A DNA stretch of 64,000 nucleotides from CAIVAT01 sp049317265 (GTDB lineage Bacteria > Bacteroidota > Bacteroidia > Bacteroidales > FEN-979). The stretch covers positions 62,001 through 126,000 of the forward strand of contig JBMOIP010000003.1 of assembly GCA_049317265.1 (NCBI GenBank). The letters are read 5' to 3'. Below, in pieces: positions 42,346 to 50,579 of the stretch. A program made the position numbers and the translations under genes. Under the pieces are notes generated by a model. The model was not told the origin of the DNA, did no database searches, and saw nothing but the letters and a program-made list of their open reading frames with translations. Every line of letters begins with the position of its first letter. Position 1 is the first letter of the stretch.

Positions 42346-43968
42346 ATGAATTCGCAAAAAACCAACCTGATTGCTGTTTTTGAAAAAGCCATAAGGGATA
42401 ACCTGGAGCTGACGGCTCTTTCGGACTATGGTGGTGATTCATTTACCTATAAACAGATTGGCGAACGGATTTTAAGAATCCATGCTCTTTTCAAGGAAAC
42501 CGGTATTCAGCGCGGGGACCAGGTGGCGCTGTTGGGTAAGAATTCAGCCCACTGGTGCATGGTTTACCTGGCAACAGTTACCTATGGGGCAGTGATTGTT
42601 CCCATCCTTCCCGATTTCAAGCCAGCCGATATCCAATACATCGTAAACCACTCTGATTCTCTTCTCCTGTATGCAGAAGAGTCGATTTTCAAGGAGCTTG
42701 ACCAGGAAGCAATGCCGTTGCTGAAACATATTTTCAAAGTCCAGGATGATTCCGTGCTTTTCTCCAGGACTGCCCTGGAAAACACTCCACAACCAGCAGC
42801 CGCGGTATCGAAGGATGCCATCACATTTCCTCCCTCCCACCCCGATGATATTGCCGTGATCAGCTATACATCAGGCACTACGGGATTTTCAAAGGGGGTG
42901 GTTCTGCAGCATAAGAGCCTGCTGGGCAACATCCTGTATGCACACCGGAACATGCCGCTGAATCCGAGGGACAAGATCCTCTCCTTTTTACCCTTGGCCC
43001 ATACCTATGGCTGTGCTTTTGAATTTCTTTTCCCGTTTACCCTGGGATGCGACATTACTTTTCTCACGAAAACACCTTCACCGAAGATCATCATGCAGGC
43101 TTTCCAGGAGATAAGGCCTGCACTGATCCTGTCGGTGCCCCTCGTCATTGAAAAAATATACAAGTCACAGATTCTGCCTGCATTGCGAAGCCCGGCTGTG
43201 AACATCATGATGCGAATTCCGGTTCTCAACATCCTGGTATATAAAAAAATCAGGGAAAAAATGGTAGAGGTGTTCGGAGGGAATTTCAGGGAGCTGGTGA
43301 TCGGTGGCGCCCCCTTCAACGCGCAGGCAGAGCGTTTCTTCAGGAAGATGAATTTCCCGTTTACCGTTGGCTACGGCATGACCGAATGTGGTCCGCTGAT
43401 CTCTTACGCTTCATGGAAAACAACCCGGGTGGGCGCTTCAGGCAGGGCGGTTGACGAACTCGAGGTTCGCATTGATTCACCCGATCCCTATCATCATTCA
43501 GGAGAGATCCTCATGCGCGGCAACCATGTCATGCTGGGCTACTATAAAAATGAAGAGGCAACCAGGGCGGTGATCGACGAGGCGGGATGGCTTCACTCAG
43601 GCGACCTGGGAGTAATGGATAAAAAGGGGAACATCTACATCAAGGGACGCAGTAAAAGCATGATTCTCGGCCCTTCCGGTAAAAATATCTATCCCGAAGA
43701 GATCGAATCGGTACTTAACAACCGGTACATGGTGATGGAATCGCTGGTCGTCGAACGGAATGAAAAACTGGTGGCCCTTATCTTTCCTGATTTTGATGCC
43801 ATGGAGAAGGCCGGGCACAAAAAAGAGGAGCTTGACGGGATTTTCAAAGGTTATATCCACGACCTTCATCATCACATGCCCAAATACATCCGTATTGCCG
43901 AATTTGAGATCGTGCCGGCAGAATTTGAGAAAACCCCGAAGAAGAGTATTAAGCGGTTTTTGTATTGA
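42346..43968 (+). CDS. AMP-dependent long-chain acyl-CoA synthetase/ligase
   Basis: A 540-residue ANL-superfamily enzyme that activates a carboxylic acid with ATP and CoA. Core motifs: VISYTSGTTGFSKGVVLQH (A3 P-loop), YGMTECGPLISY (A5), GWLHSGDLGVMDKKG (A7), IKGRSKSMILGPSGKNIYPE (A8) and the C-terminal KTPKKSIKRFLY with the adenylation Lys. Chain-length preference is unknown. The start is at MNSQKTNLI. Its 3' end overlaps the convergent cyclase gene by 20 bases. Confidence 0.93.
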   Translation: MNSQKTNLIAVFEKAIRDNLELTALSDYGGDSFTYKQIGERILRIHALFKETGIQRGDQVALLGKNSAHWCMVYLATVTYGAVIVPILPDFKPADIQYIVNHSDSLLLYAEESIFKELDQEAMPLLKHIFKVQDDSVLFSRTALENTPQPAAAVSKDAITFPPSHPDDIAVISYTSGTTGFSKGVVLQHKSLLGNILYAHRNMPLNPRDKILSFLPLAHTYGCAFEFLFPFTLGCDITFLTKTPSPKIIMQAFQEIRPALILSVPLVIEKIYKSQILPALRSPAVNIMMRIPVLNILVYKKIREKMVEVFGGNFRELVIGGAPFNAQAERFFRKMNFPFTVGYGMTECGPLISYASWKTTRVGASGRAVDELEVRIDSPDPYHHSGEILMRGNHVMLGYYKNEEATRAVIDEAGWLHSGDLGVMDKKGNIYIKGRSKSMILGPSGKNIYPEEIESVLNNRYMVMESLVVERNEKLVALIFPDFDAMEKAGHKKEELDGIFKGYIHDLHHHMPKYIRIAEFEIVPAEFEKTPKKSIKRFLY

Positions 43969-46246
43969 CAAAGTACATGTCGATTTCGCCTTTGTGTTTG
44001 GCAGATACTTTGCCACGGTAAGTGCATTGAAATTGCTCTTTTACCTTTTCGTAGGTCTCACCACTGATATTGACCTTGTTGGTTTCTCCTGAATTCTCCA
44101 TTCGGGAGGCGGTGTTCACTGTGTCGCCCCATATGTCGTAGGCGAATTTCTTGTGCCCGACGATCCCGGCTACTACAGGCCCTGTATGGATTCCGATCCG
44201 AAGTTCGAAAAAGGTCTCTCCCTTTGCGCTTTTCTCCTTTTTCCTGACCGTCATAAAATCCTGGAATTCCAGCGCTGCAGCCACCACATCGCAAGCGTGG
44301 GTTTCGTTGGCCACGGGCAAGCCTCCCGCACACATGTAGCTGTCGCCGATGATCTTGATCTTCTCAATGTTGTGCCTGGTAATGATGTTGTCAAATTCGC
44401 TGAAGTAAACGTTGATCTCCTCCACCAGCATCTCTGCGCTCATCCGTTCACTGGCCTGCGTAAAATCCTTGAAGTCGGTAAACATCACCGTTACCTCCTC
44501 AAACCTTTTCGCCTTGGCCTTGCCCGTTGACTTCAGCTCTTCGGCTGTCTCCTGGGGCAGAATATTGAGCAGGAGATCGTCTGATTTTTTCTTCGCGATA
44601 TCGAGCATCTTGTTCAACCTTCGTTGATTCCAATAGTTACGGAATACCAGCAGGGAGACAACTATCAGGAAAACAACCCCTCCCGCCATCATGTTAAGCT
44701 GGTTTTTTCCCTGCCTGATCTTTTGCCGGTCCTTTTCCGCCGCCATCTCTTTCAGAGATTTTTCACGCTTCACCGACTCAGCCATGAACTGATCCTTGTT
44801 CCTGATGGCATTGATGCTATCCGAAATTGTGATGTTCACCGATGCATAATACCAGGCGTTTTTATAGTCCCCAACCTCCCTGTAAAGCTTTTCCAGATAC
44901 CTCGAAGCGGTGAGCATGAATTCGAATTTTCCGAAAAATGGATCTGCCAGACAAAGATTATAGGATATGGTGAACTTCTCAATGGCATCCCTGCTCTTTC
45001 CCTGCCTGATCAGGAATTCGCCATACCGGTTATAGAAAGTTGACTGGTAAATATTCTTTTTATTCAGAGTGGTGATGACCAGCTGCTCTGCTTTTTTAAA
45101 GTAATAATGAGCCGAATCAGGCATTTTGTCCAATTCGGTAAAGTAAGCTTTGAGCCTGTAATACATTGCTAAATCAGACTGGTACAACTTTGCAAATTCG
45201 CCTGGATAATCGGTTTTATAAAGATGGTAAAGCAACCCGGCTTCATTGGACTCCAGAAGGTACTTTCGGTAGAGGGCAAATTCCCAGGATTTCATTTTAT
45301 CAAGATGCCTCCGGATGGCAAAATCAACGATTTTTTTAACCCCATCTCCATTGATACCCCCTTTCTTTTGACGCACAATGATAAACTGCCAATGAAATTG
45401 CACCCACATATAGGCAACAGAATCAATGGGTTTCATGTTCCTGATGATTTCACCCTCCCGTTGCTTATACTCAAGGGCTTCATCAAAAAGGTTGTTATCG
45501 TTGTAAAATCTTGATAATTCAAAGTAGCATTTGAGCATTAGGGCGGAGTCGCCCGACTTTTCAGCCTGGTCAGCAGCATAGAGATAGTTTCTGAAGGCTT
45601 CGATTCTCTGGTTCTTACATTCATTGCTGCCGCCAATTAAAAGGTAGCTTTCGGCGATCATGCTGCCGTTATTCAAGGTGTTTGCAGCGGAAAGGGCCTC
45701 ATAGCTCGCTGAAATGGCATTGTTATAATCATACCTCGAAAGATATACTTTTGCTATGTTTCTGTTCGTCCGCCACCTGTTAACATCATTGTTGGTAATC
45801 CTGCTGATCTGCAGCGCTTTGTTTGCATAACCCAGTGCTTTGGAGTAGAATAGGGCATTGTCTGTCGACTCCAGGTAACCATTGTATGCGCGGATCAGCG
45901 ACGCTGAATGTAAACTCATTTCCGCAACAGTTATGGCTGCATCCGCCAGGCTGTCGGCCTTTTTCTCATCTTCAAGGTACTCATGATAAAAAAACGCCAG
46001 GTTTGTCAGTAAAACAACCTTTGAGCTATCGTCCTTTACCTTTTTATACTTGATCCACAATGTATTAATTGTATCCGGAAGATTTGACTGCGAAAATAAT
46101 TTACCGGGAAAAAGGAATAAAAAAGAGGTCAATATGATCAGTGCCGGTATAATCTCGGGATGAATTTTGCCAATGGTCAATCTGCCTTGAATTGTTTTCC
46201 GGGTACCGATCACCTTATAAATATTTCTTAAAATGCAAATAAACAT
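43949..46246 (-). CDS. TPR-sensor adenylate cyclase (class III), membrane anchored
   Basis: A 765-residue protein: N-terminal signal or anchor helix (IIPALIILTSFLFLFPG), an extracytoplasmic TPR array to about residue 500, a helix QLNMMAGGVVFLIVVSLLVF, a coiled linker with KKSDDLLLNILPQETAEELK, then a class III cyclase domain. Metal Asps lie in MFTDFKDFT and KIIGDSYMC. The Lys of EKIKIIGD and the Asp of YDIWGDTVNTASRM predict ATP over GTP; Asn and Arg for transition-state binding are in NTASRM. Predicted to make cAMP in response to an envelope signal. A complete catalytic set is visible; in vivo function is inferred. Confidence 0.9.
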   Translation of the reverse strand: MFICILRNIYKVIGTRKTIQGRLTIGKIHPEIIPALIILTSFLFLFPGKLFSQSNLPDTINTLWIKYKKVKDDSSKVVLLTNLAFFYHEYLEDEKKADSLADAAITVAEMSLHSASLIRAYNGYLESTDNALFYSKALGYANKALQISRITNNDVNRWRTNRNIAKVYLSRYDYNNAISASYEALSAANTLNNGSMIAESYLLIGGSNECKNQRIEAFRNYLYAADQAEKSGDSALMLKCYFELSRFYNDNNLFDEALEYKQREGEIIRNMKPIDSVAYMWVQFHWQFIIVRQKKGGINGDGVKKIVDFAIRRHLDKMKSWEFALYRKYLLESNEAGLLYHLYKTDYPGEFAKLYQSDLAMYYRLKAYFTELDKMPDSAHYYFKKAEQLVITTLNKKNIYQSTFYNRYGEFLIRQGKSRDAIEKFTISYNLCLADPFFGKFEFMLTASRYLEKLYREVGDYKNAWYYASVNITISDSINAIRNKDQFMAESVKREKSLKEMAAEKDRQKIRQGKNQLNMMAGGVVFLIVVSLLVFRNYWNQRRLNKMLDIAKKKSDDLLLNILPQETAEELKSTGKAKAKRFEEVTVMFTDFKDFTQASERMSAEMLVEEINVYFSEFDNIITRHNIEKIKIIGDSYMCAGGLPVANETHACDVVAAALEFQDFMTVRKKEKSAKGETFFELRIGIHTGPVVAGIVGHKKFAYDIWGDTVNTASRMENSGETNKVNISGETYEKVKEQFQCTYRGKVSAKHKGEIDMYFVNTKTA

Positions 46247-46306
46247 AAAATTAACTATATTTACACGGTTTATCCCTATTTTGTTTAACCCCGAAATTCA
46301 ACCACC

Positions 46307-46768
46307 ATGAAAAACAAAACAACCATGTTTTTACTGGCAATGTTTGCCGGTGCCATCATTGGAGCAGCAATTGTATGGATGTTGTGCAATTGCTGTTGTC
46401 ATAAGAGTTGCAACGTAACACAGACCCCTGTTCCTCCTCCCGTTGAATCCCCGGGCAATCAGCAAATAAATGATTCAGTTGCAAATACCTATTTCAAGGA
46501 GTATCTTAAAAGCCCTATCCATGTGGATACCCTGAAGGCCTTCACGATCAGTTTTACCCAGTTTAATGCCATGCAGCAGATTGCCAACAGCGACACCTCT
46601 GTACACGGGTTCAGGATCTATCTGGGCATGGATGGCAAAACCCCGGTCAGGATGGTTGTCGGCACGGGAAGCCCCGATAAGGTCAATAAGATCATTTTAA
46701 CCGATGATGTGAACTCCGGCCCTTGTCCATATATTTGTGATGATTCAAGCCCTATCATGGATAAATAG
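46307..46768 (+). CDS. Single-span membrane protein with cysteine cluster
   Basis: A 153-residue protein: helix TMFLLAMFAGAIIGAAIVWM, followed at once by the cluster CNCCCHKSC (five Cys and one His in nine residues). A Pro-rich linker and a folded domain with FGxGGSPDK-like VVGTGSPDKVNKIILTDDV follow. The tail GPCPYICDD has two more Cys. The cysteine block could bind metal or be lipidated or disulfide-bonded. I do not recognise the family. It is divergent from the cyclase gene (60-base gap). Confidence 0.7.
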   Translation: MKNKTTMFLLAMFAGAIIGAAIVWMLCNCCCHKSCNVTQTPVPPPVESPGNQQINDSVANTYFKEYLKSPIHVDTLKAFTISFTQFNAMQQIANSDTSVHGFRIYLGMDGKTPVRMVVGTGSPDKVNKIILTDDVNSGPCPYICDDSSPIMDK

Positions 46769-46773
46769 AGTGA

Positions 46774-47598
46774 CTATGGTTCTGCCCGGTCAATAAACAA
46801 CACCGGCATCCTCCCGGAATTAAACATCAGCCGTTCATTCCAGTCCGAAAAGCTGTGGCCTGTTCCTCCTGCTGTCGGCATGGCCATGGTCATAAGCAGA
46901 CTGGAATGGTTTTTTTCTGACCATGCGATCACCTGACCCGGGAAATCGGCGACCGATTCGGCGGCAGTAATGGTAAAGGGGATGTGTTGTTCAGCCAAAA
47001 CACCGGTGATCAAAGAGGTGATATTTCTTAACTGTCTCGACCTCTCCTCACTTTCCTCCTTAGATAAGAAAAGAGTGACCGCAGAATGAAAGAGGGTTCC
47101 AATAGCCATGCTCCATTTTGCCAGGTTTTCGGGATCAGCGTCGATGTTGACAGGAATAACAATGTGGTTATACCCGGTTCCGGGAAATTCGTCCTGCACA
47201 ACCATTACCGGGCAAGGGGAATCAAGCACAAGTTTAAGGGCATGGCTGCCGAACAGGTGCTGCAATCCTTGTTTACCATGTGTTCCCATTACCATGACCA
47301 CCGGTTTTATCACGGATACGACCTTGTTGACAACTTTAAAAAGGTTACCGTCCCGGATCAAAGCGTCGATTTTTACCGCGAACTTTTGCTCACACCTGGC
47401 AATACAATCCATCATGTTCTTTTCGACCTTTTCCAAAACACTCTCCCCGCGGGTCACATGAAGCAGGCAAACCTTATATTGAAGGCGCTGAGCAAGTTCA
47501 AGGCCATGGACAACCGCATTTTCAGCGATGGTTGAAAAGTCGGTGAGAACCAGGATCACCCTGGTACCCTTGCCGGATCTCTTCCCTGCCTTTACCAT
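46774..47598 (-). CDS. Universal stress protein, two-domain (UspA-like)
   Basis: A 274-residue protein with an N-terminal Usp domain (RVILVLTDFSTIAENAVVHG, VVMVMGTHGKQGLQHLFGSH) and a degenerate second domain (YNHIVIPVNIDADPENLAKW and onwards). The ATP-binding loop GTHG-x8-GS is one residue shorter than the usual G-x2-G-x9-G(S/T). It lies 42 bases downstream of a second Usp gene and is likely in the same operon, controlled from the region near 48482-48533. Confidence 0.85.
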   Translation of the reverse strand: MVKAGKRSGKGTRVILVLTDFSTIAENAVVHGLELAQRLQYKVCLLHVTRGESVLEKVEKNMMDCIARCEQKFAVKIDALIRDGNLFKVVNKVVSVIKPVVMVMGTHGKQGLQHLFGSHALKLVLDSPCPVMVVQDEFPGTGYNHIVIPVNIDADPENLAKWSMAIGTLFHSAVTLFLSKEESEERSRQLRNITSLITGVLAEQHIPFTITAAESVADFPGQVIAWSEKNHSSLLMTMAMPTAGGTGHSFSDWNERLMFNSGRMPVLFIDRAEP

Positions 47599-47640
47599 TT
47601 GTGCATTGTTATCATTGCAAACTATCCTGTGAAATACAAC

Positions 47641-48441
47641 CTACTCCCCTCCGCCTGCGCAGAGTACAGGAAGATGGTCCTCGTTGAACAGAATGGACTC
47701 TTTGTATGTTTTCGACATATAATAGTAGTCTTCAGAAGCCACCGACATCATCCAGAGCACATCAGCCCCGATGAGCCTGGCGTAACGTATTGTCTGCCGG
47801 GCAAAACCCTGTGAAAAGTCATCCTGGTCCTCCTTTTTCCGAACCAGTTTAACACCTTTCTCCGTGAACCTGCGGGTAGTCTCATCGATGTTCGCCAGCA
47901 TCCGGGCAGGCCACTCAAATCCTGGTTTCTGAATGGAGTAGAGGTGCACTTCAACATCGAATATTCCGGCCAGGAGCAGGACCGCATCAACTCCCTGGTT
48001 GAAATTGTCATGGCTGCCGACCGGCAGTACGATCCTGTTGAACTCCTCAATCAGTGGAGATTCTTCACTAACAACCATTACAGGCACCGGTATTTTTGCC
48101 ACCAGTTTCAGGATGTCGGCGCCAAACAGTTTTTGCCTGATCCCCGCTGAACCATGTGTTCCTATAACCACAAGGTCATACTCCTTCTCACAAACCATCA
48201 CTACAATCTGTTCAAGAACATTTCCGGTTTTAACAATCACATCACAGGGAACACCCTCCACCTTGCTTATGAGTGACGCCTCTTCCTTTAGCTTTTCTAT
48301 GGTTTCTGAACCGGGGCCAGCCTCCTGCACATGAAATAACGTGAGGGAAAAGCCAGCCTTGCGGGCTATTACAACAGCTTGCCTGACAGCCTGGTTTGCA
48401 GCCCTGGTCAAATCGGTCGGGACAATAATTTTCATTTTCAT
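47641..48441 (-). CDS. Universal stress protein, two-domain (UspA-like)
   Basis: A 266-residue tandem Usp protein. Domain one: MKMKIIVPTDLTRAANQAVR, YDLVVIGTHGSAGIRQKLFG with the nucleotide loop ending in GA rather than GS. Domain two starts at FNRIVLPVGSHDNFNQGVDA. Usp proteins accumulate under starvation, redox or energy stress. This is the first gene of a two-gene Usp operon and is divergent from a small exported protein whose operator palindrome sits just upstream of the Usp promoter. Confidence 0.87.
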   Translation of the reverse strand: MKMKIIVPTDLTRAANQAVRQAVVIARKAGFSLTLFHVQEAGPGSETIEKLKEEASLISKVEGVPCDVIVKTGNVLEQIVVMVCEKEYDLVVIGTHGSAGIRQKLFGADILKLVAKIPVPVMVVSEESPLIEEFNRIVLPVGSHDNFNQGVDAVLLLAGIFDVEVHLYSIQKPGFEWPARMLANIDETTRRFTEKGVKLVRKKEDQDDFSQGFARQTIRYARLIGADVLWMMSVASEDYYYMSKTYKESILFNEDHLPVLCAGGGE

Positions 48442-48481
48442 GGTGTTGAGTATGGTCTTATAAAATTTGCTTTGCGCTCTT

Positions 48482-48512
48482 CAAAAATAAACAAATTAAG
48501 CCAGATCAACAA
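48482..48512 (-). promoter_or_regulatory. Promoter of the Usp operon
   Basis: Minus-strand TTG (48512-48510), a 20-base spacer, then TATTTTTG (48489-48482), about 40 bases before the ATG at 48441. The palindrome at 48518-48533 lies 5 bases upstream of the -33 element, a position suited to activation. Confidence 0.55.
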
Positions 48513-48517
48513 CATAT

Positions 48518-48533
48518 CGCGTAAAATTACGCG
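48518..48533. promoter_or_regulatory. Palindromic operator 1, CGCGTAA-AA-TTACGCG
   Basis: CGCGTAAAATTACGCG has perfect 7-base arms around 2 bases, the 7-2-7 geometry of NarL-type regulator sites. It lies between the divergent Usp operon and exported-protein copy 1. Related palindromes stand before copies 2 and 3. Confidence 0.7.
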
Positions 48534-48577
48534 GGGGCACACCGCTAAACAACTGGATAAAATCGGGCAAATCACCG

Positions 48578-48611
48578 CTTGATTAAGGCTGCCCGGCTGA
48601 AGTAATTTTAC
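48578..48611 (+). promoter_or_regulatory. Promoter of exported-protein copy 1 (CTTGA-N20-TAATTTTAC)
   Basis: CTTGA (48578-48582), exactly 20 bases, then TAATTTTAC (48603-48611) and CATCATCAAACA. The same two elements and spacing precede copies 2 and 3. The operator end is 44 bases upstream of CTTGA. Confidence 0.75.
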
Positions 48612-48652
48612 ATCATCAAACAACAACAACTAACCCTCAAAAAAACAAAGCC

Positions 48653-49087
48653 ATGAAAACAACAAAAATTTTTTCGATCTTCAGTCTTGCTCTGATTCTT
48701 ACCGCTGCCATTACATCTTTTTCAGCGCCCATTGACAAAAAAAACGACCAGGTTTCCGTCAGAACCATGATAAGGTACCAGGTCAACATTACACTTTCAG
48801 CCGACAAGCCCATCTGCAATATGTGGCTGGTTAAGATCGTAGATCAGAATGGCCGGCAGATTGCTCCGGCAAAGCCATTCATCAGCGGTGTGTCCGGTTA
48901 TGAGTTCTTTGAGCGCGGACCGGTTAACGGGACAAGGTTAGCTGTGCTGGTAAGAGACCTGCAGGGGGACCATTATGTTTGCGAAACAGAACTCCATACA
49001 GCACCTTCTGCGATCACAGGAAAATTTCTGGATGGGCAGACCTACCGGTTCGAACTCGTTCCAAGCTTCCAGTCTCCAAAAGAGTAA
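48653..49087 (+). CDS. Small exported protein, paralogue family copy 1
   Basis: A 144-residue protein: signal peptide MKTTKIFSIFSLALILTAAI then a mature region of about 115 residues. Conserved blocks are KPICNMWLVKIVDQNGRQIA, PAKPFISGVSGYEFFERGPV, GTRLAVLV and YVCETEL. Exactly two Cys occur in the mature part and align with those of copy 2, suggesting one disulfide. The alternating pattern suggests a beta-sandwich. No known family is recognised. It is monocistronic with a strong terminator. Regulation by the palindrome and the nearby NarL-type regulator is inferred. Confidence 0.8.
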   Translation: MKTTKIFSIFSLALILTAAITSFSAPIDKKNDQVSVRTMIRYQVNITLSADKPICNMWLVKIVDQNGRQIAPAKPFISGVSGYEFFERGPVNGTRLAVLVRDLQGDHYVCETELHTAPSAITGKFLDGQTYRFELVPSFQSPKE

Positions 49088-49128
49088 TCCTAACAGGAGT
49101 TTAGCACTCCTTTAAGTTAAAAAGGAAA

Positions 49129-49160
49129 AACCGCCCCGGGATATCGGGGCGGTTTTTTTT
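49129..49160. terminator. Terminator shared by copy 1 and the response regulator
   Basis: AACCGCCCCG (49129-49138) pairs with CGGGGCGGTT (49145-49154), followed by eight T residues. The left side is AAAAA on the plus strand, so it can also stop transcripts arriving on the minus strand. It touches the response regulator stop. Confidence 0.88.
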
Positions 49161-49800
49161 ACATGATGACCAGTTTGTTTCGCAAAGCGAAAATCACCAG
49201 GTTGATCACATTGGCCGAGCCGGTTTTCTGCAGCAACTTGTTCCTGTAACCTTCCACCGTACGAACCGAGAGGAATAGTTTATCGGCAATCTCGTTGTTC
49301 GACATCCCTTTGCAAAGCAGCCGCAGCACCTCCATCTCCTTTTCGGTGAAGGTGATCTTCTCCACCGCATCGATCTGTCTCACCTTTTTAACCAGCAGCC
49401 CCATGATCTCCTCCGAATAGTATTGCTGACCCTCAGAAACCCTGTTGATCGCTTTTTCGAAATCAGTCAGTCCGGAGGTCTTTAAGATAAAGCCGCTCAC
49501 CCCTTTTTCCACCATGGCATACACGTACTCCTCCTCTCCAAACATGCTGATCACCAAAATTTTCAATGACGGGTCATACTTCAGTGCCTTATCGGTGGCC
49601 TCCAGTCCGTCCATCACCGGCATCTGGATGTCCATCAGGATAATGTCCGGGGTCACTTTCTTCAGCTTTTCCAGGAAGACGGCTCCATTTTCGGCCTCTC
49701 CAACAAGTTCCACATCCTCCATCTCGGCAATGACCCTCTTCAAACCTTCCCTGAAAACAGCATGGTCTTCAACGATAAAAACCCTCTTTTTTGTTTTCAT
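49159..49800 (-). CDS. NarL/FixJ-family response regulator
   Basis: A 213-residue two-domain regulator. Receiver: VFIVEDHAVFREGL (acidic pair 11-12), phosphoacceptor Asp57 in DIILMDIQMPVMDG, the Thr/Ser site in ILVISMFGEEEYV and Lys in GFILKTSGLTD. Output: LuxR-type helix-turn-helix FTEKEMEVLRLLCKGMSNNE followed by IADKLFLSVRTVEGYRNKLL. The start MKTKKRVFIV is chosen over longer in-frame starts because a TTG-N20-TATCTTTC promoter (49834-49863) lies between. Most likely partner: the histidine kinase at 50580. Probably binds the GCGTAA palindromes. Confidence 0.93.
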   Translation of the reverse strand: MKTKKRVFIVEDHAVFREGLKRVIAEMEDVELVGEAENGAVFLEKLKKVTPDIILMDIQMPVMDGLEATDKALKYDPSLKILVISMFGEEEYVYAMVEKGVSGFILKTSGLTDFEKAINRVSEGQQYYSEEIMGLLVKKVRQIDAVEKITFTEKEMEVLRLLCKGMSNNEIADKLFLSVRTVEGYRNKLLQKTGSANVINLVIFALRNKLVIM

Positions 49801-49833
49801 CACATTCCCTTTTAATGATTTTTTTTCTTGCCG

Positions 49834-49863
49834 AAAGATACATCCAATAAGCGTTTTTTGCAA
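49834..49863 (-). promoter_or_regulatory. Promoter of the response regulator gene
   Basis: Minus-strand TTG (49863-49861), 20-base spacer, TATCTTTC (49841-49834), then 33 bases to the ATG at 49800. Operator 2 lies 26 bases upstream, so autoregulation is possible. Confidence 0.5.
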
Positions 49864-49889
49864 CACCAACAGCATTTTTCTTTGTGTTT

Positions 49890-49928
49890 TGCGTAAAAAC
49901 ACGCAGGATAATGTTGGGGTATTACGCA
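49890..49928. promoter_or_regulatory. Palindromic operator 2 plus extra half-site
   Basis: TGCGTAAAAACACGCA (49890-49905) is an imperfect version of operator 1. A separate half-site TTACGCA (49922-49928) lies 42 bases before the CTTGA box, the same distance as the right arm in copies 1 (44) and 3 (43). The region separates the divergent response regulator and copy 2. Confidence 0.6.
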
Positions 49929-49970
49929 ACGATTAACGCAAAAAACGCTGTAATATCAAGTATTTCCGCG

Positions 49971-50004
49971 CTTGATTCACCCCTGCCTTCCGATGTAATT
50001 TTAC
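49971..50004 (+). promoter_or_regulatory. Promoter of exported-protein copy 2 (CTTGA-N20-TAATTTTAC)
   Basis: CTTGA (49971-49975), 20 bases, TAATTTTAC (49996-50004), then CATCATCAAACAAACAC and a 39-base A-rich leader ending AAAGCCATG. Confidence 0.75.
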
Positions 50005-50043
50005 ATCATCAAACAAACACAAACAACCTAAAAAACCAAAGCC

Positions 50044-50478
50044 ATGAAAACAGCAAAATTTTTCTCAGTTCTCAGTCTCGCACTGATCTTTAGCGCAGCA
50101 ACTTCCGTTTCAGCCGCTAACATTGAAACCAAAGCCGACCAGACATCCGTAAATCCGGTTGTAAACCACCATGTAAATGTGAATTTGACCATTGAAAAGC
50201 CATTGTGCAATGTTTACCTGGTTGAGATCCTTGATGGACAGGGCCGTTTGGTCGCCCCGGCAAAGCCCTACACTCCGGGAATTTCCAAATACGATTTCTA
50301 CGAACGCGGTCCTGTAACGGGGGTAAGAATTGCCGTGCTGGTTCTAGCACCTTCGCACAGCCATTTCCAATGCGAAACCGAGTTGTTTACAAAACCGGTT
50401 ATCCTTTCGGGGAAATTTTTACCGGGGCTGACCTACCGTTATGATCTGTTTCCACAACTTCAACCTTCAAAAGAGTAG
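50044..50478 (+). CDS. Small exported protein, paralogue family copy 2
   Basis: A 144-residue paralogue of the protein at 48653. Signal peptide MKTAKFFSVLSLALIFSAAT, then KPLCNVYLVEILDGQGRLVA, PAKPYTPGISKYDFYERGPV, GVRIAVLV and FQCETEL; both Cys are kept and the C-termini both end PSKE or SPKE. Lengths are identical, pointing to recent duplication. Divergent from the response regulator and followed by a terminator that faces the histidine kinase gene. Function unknown; a role as the module's stress-induced envelope output is inference. Confidence 0.8.
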   Translation: MKTAKFFSVLSLALIFSAATSVSAANIETKADQTSVNPVVNHHVNVNLTIEKPLCNVYLVEILDGQGRLVAPAKPYTPGISKYDFYERGPVTGVRIAVLVLAPSHSHFQCETELFTKPVILSGKFLPGLTYRYDLFPQLQPSKE

Positions 50479-50502
50479 ATATCAGACTATTAAAGATGCT
50501 GA

Positions 50503-50538
50503 AAAGAGCTGTCCTGTAAGGATGGCTCTTTTTTTTTT
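50503..50538 (+). terminator. Terminator after exported-protein copy 2
   Basis: AAAGAGC-TGTCC (50503-50514) pairs with GGAT-GGCTCTTT (50520-50531), followed by a run of T. Confidence 0.8.
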
Positions 50539-50579
50539 CAGGAAAAAGAAGAATGGAGAGACGTTAAGGTTTGTTTCTT

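Noticed and set aside
46774..48441. Two Usp genes as one split gene
   Set aside because: Each has its own complete two-domain structure and start. They are neighbouring paralogues, not fragments.
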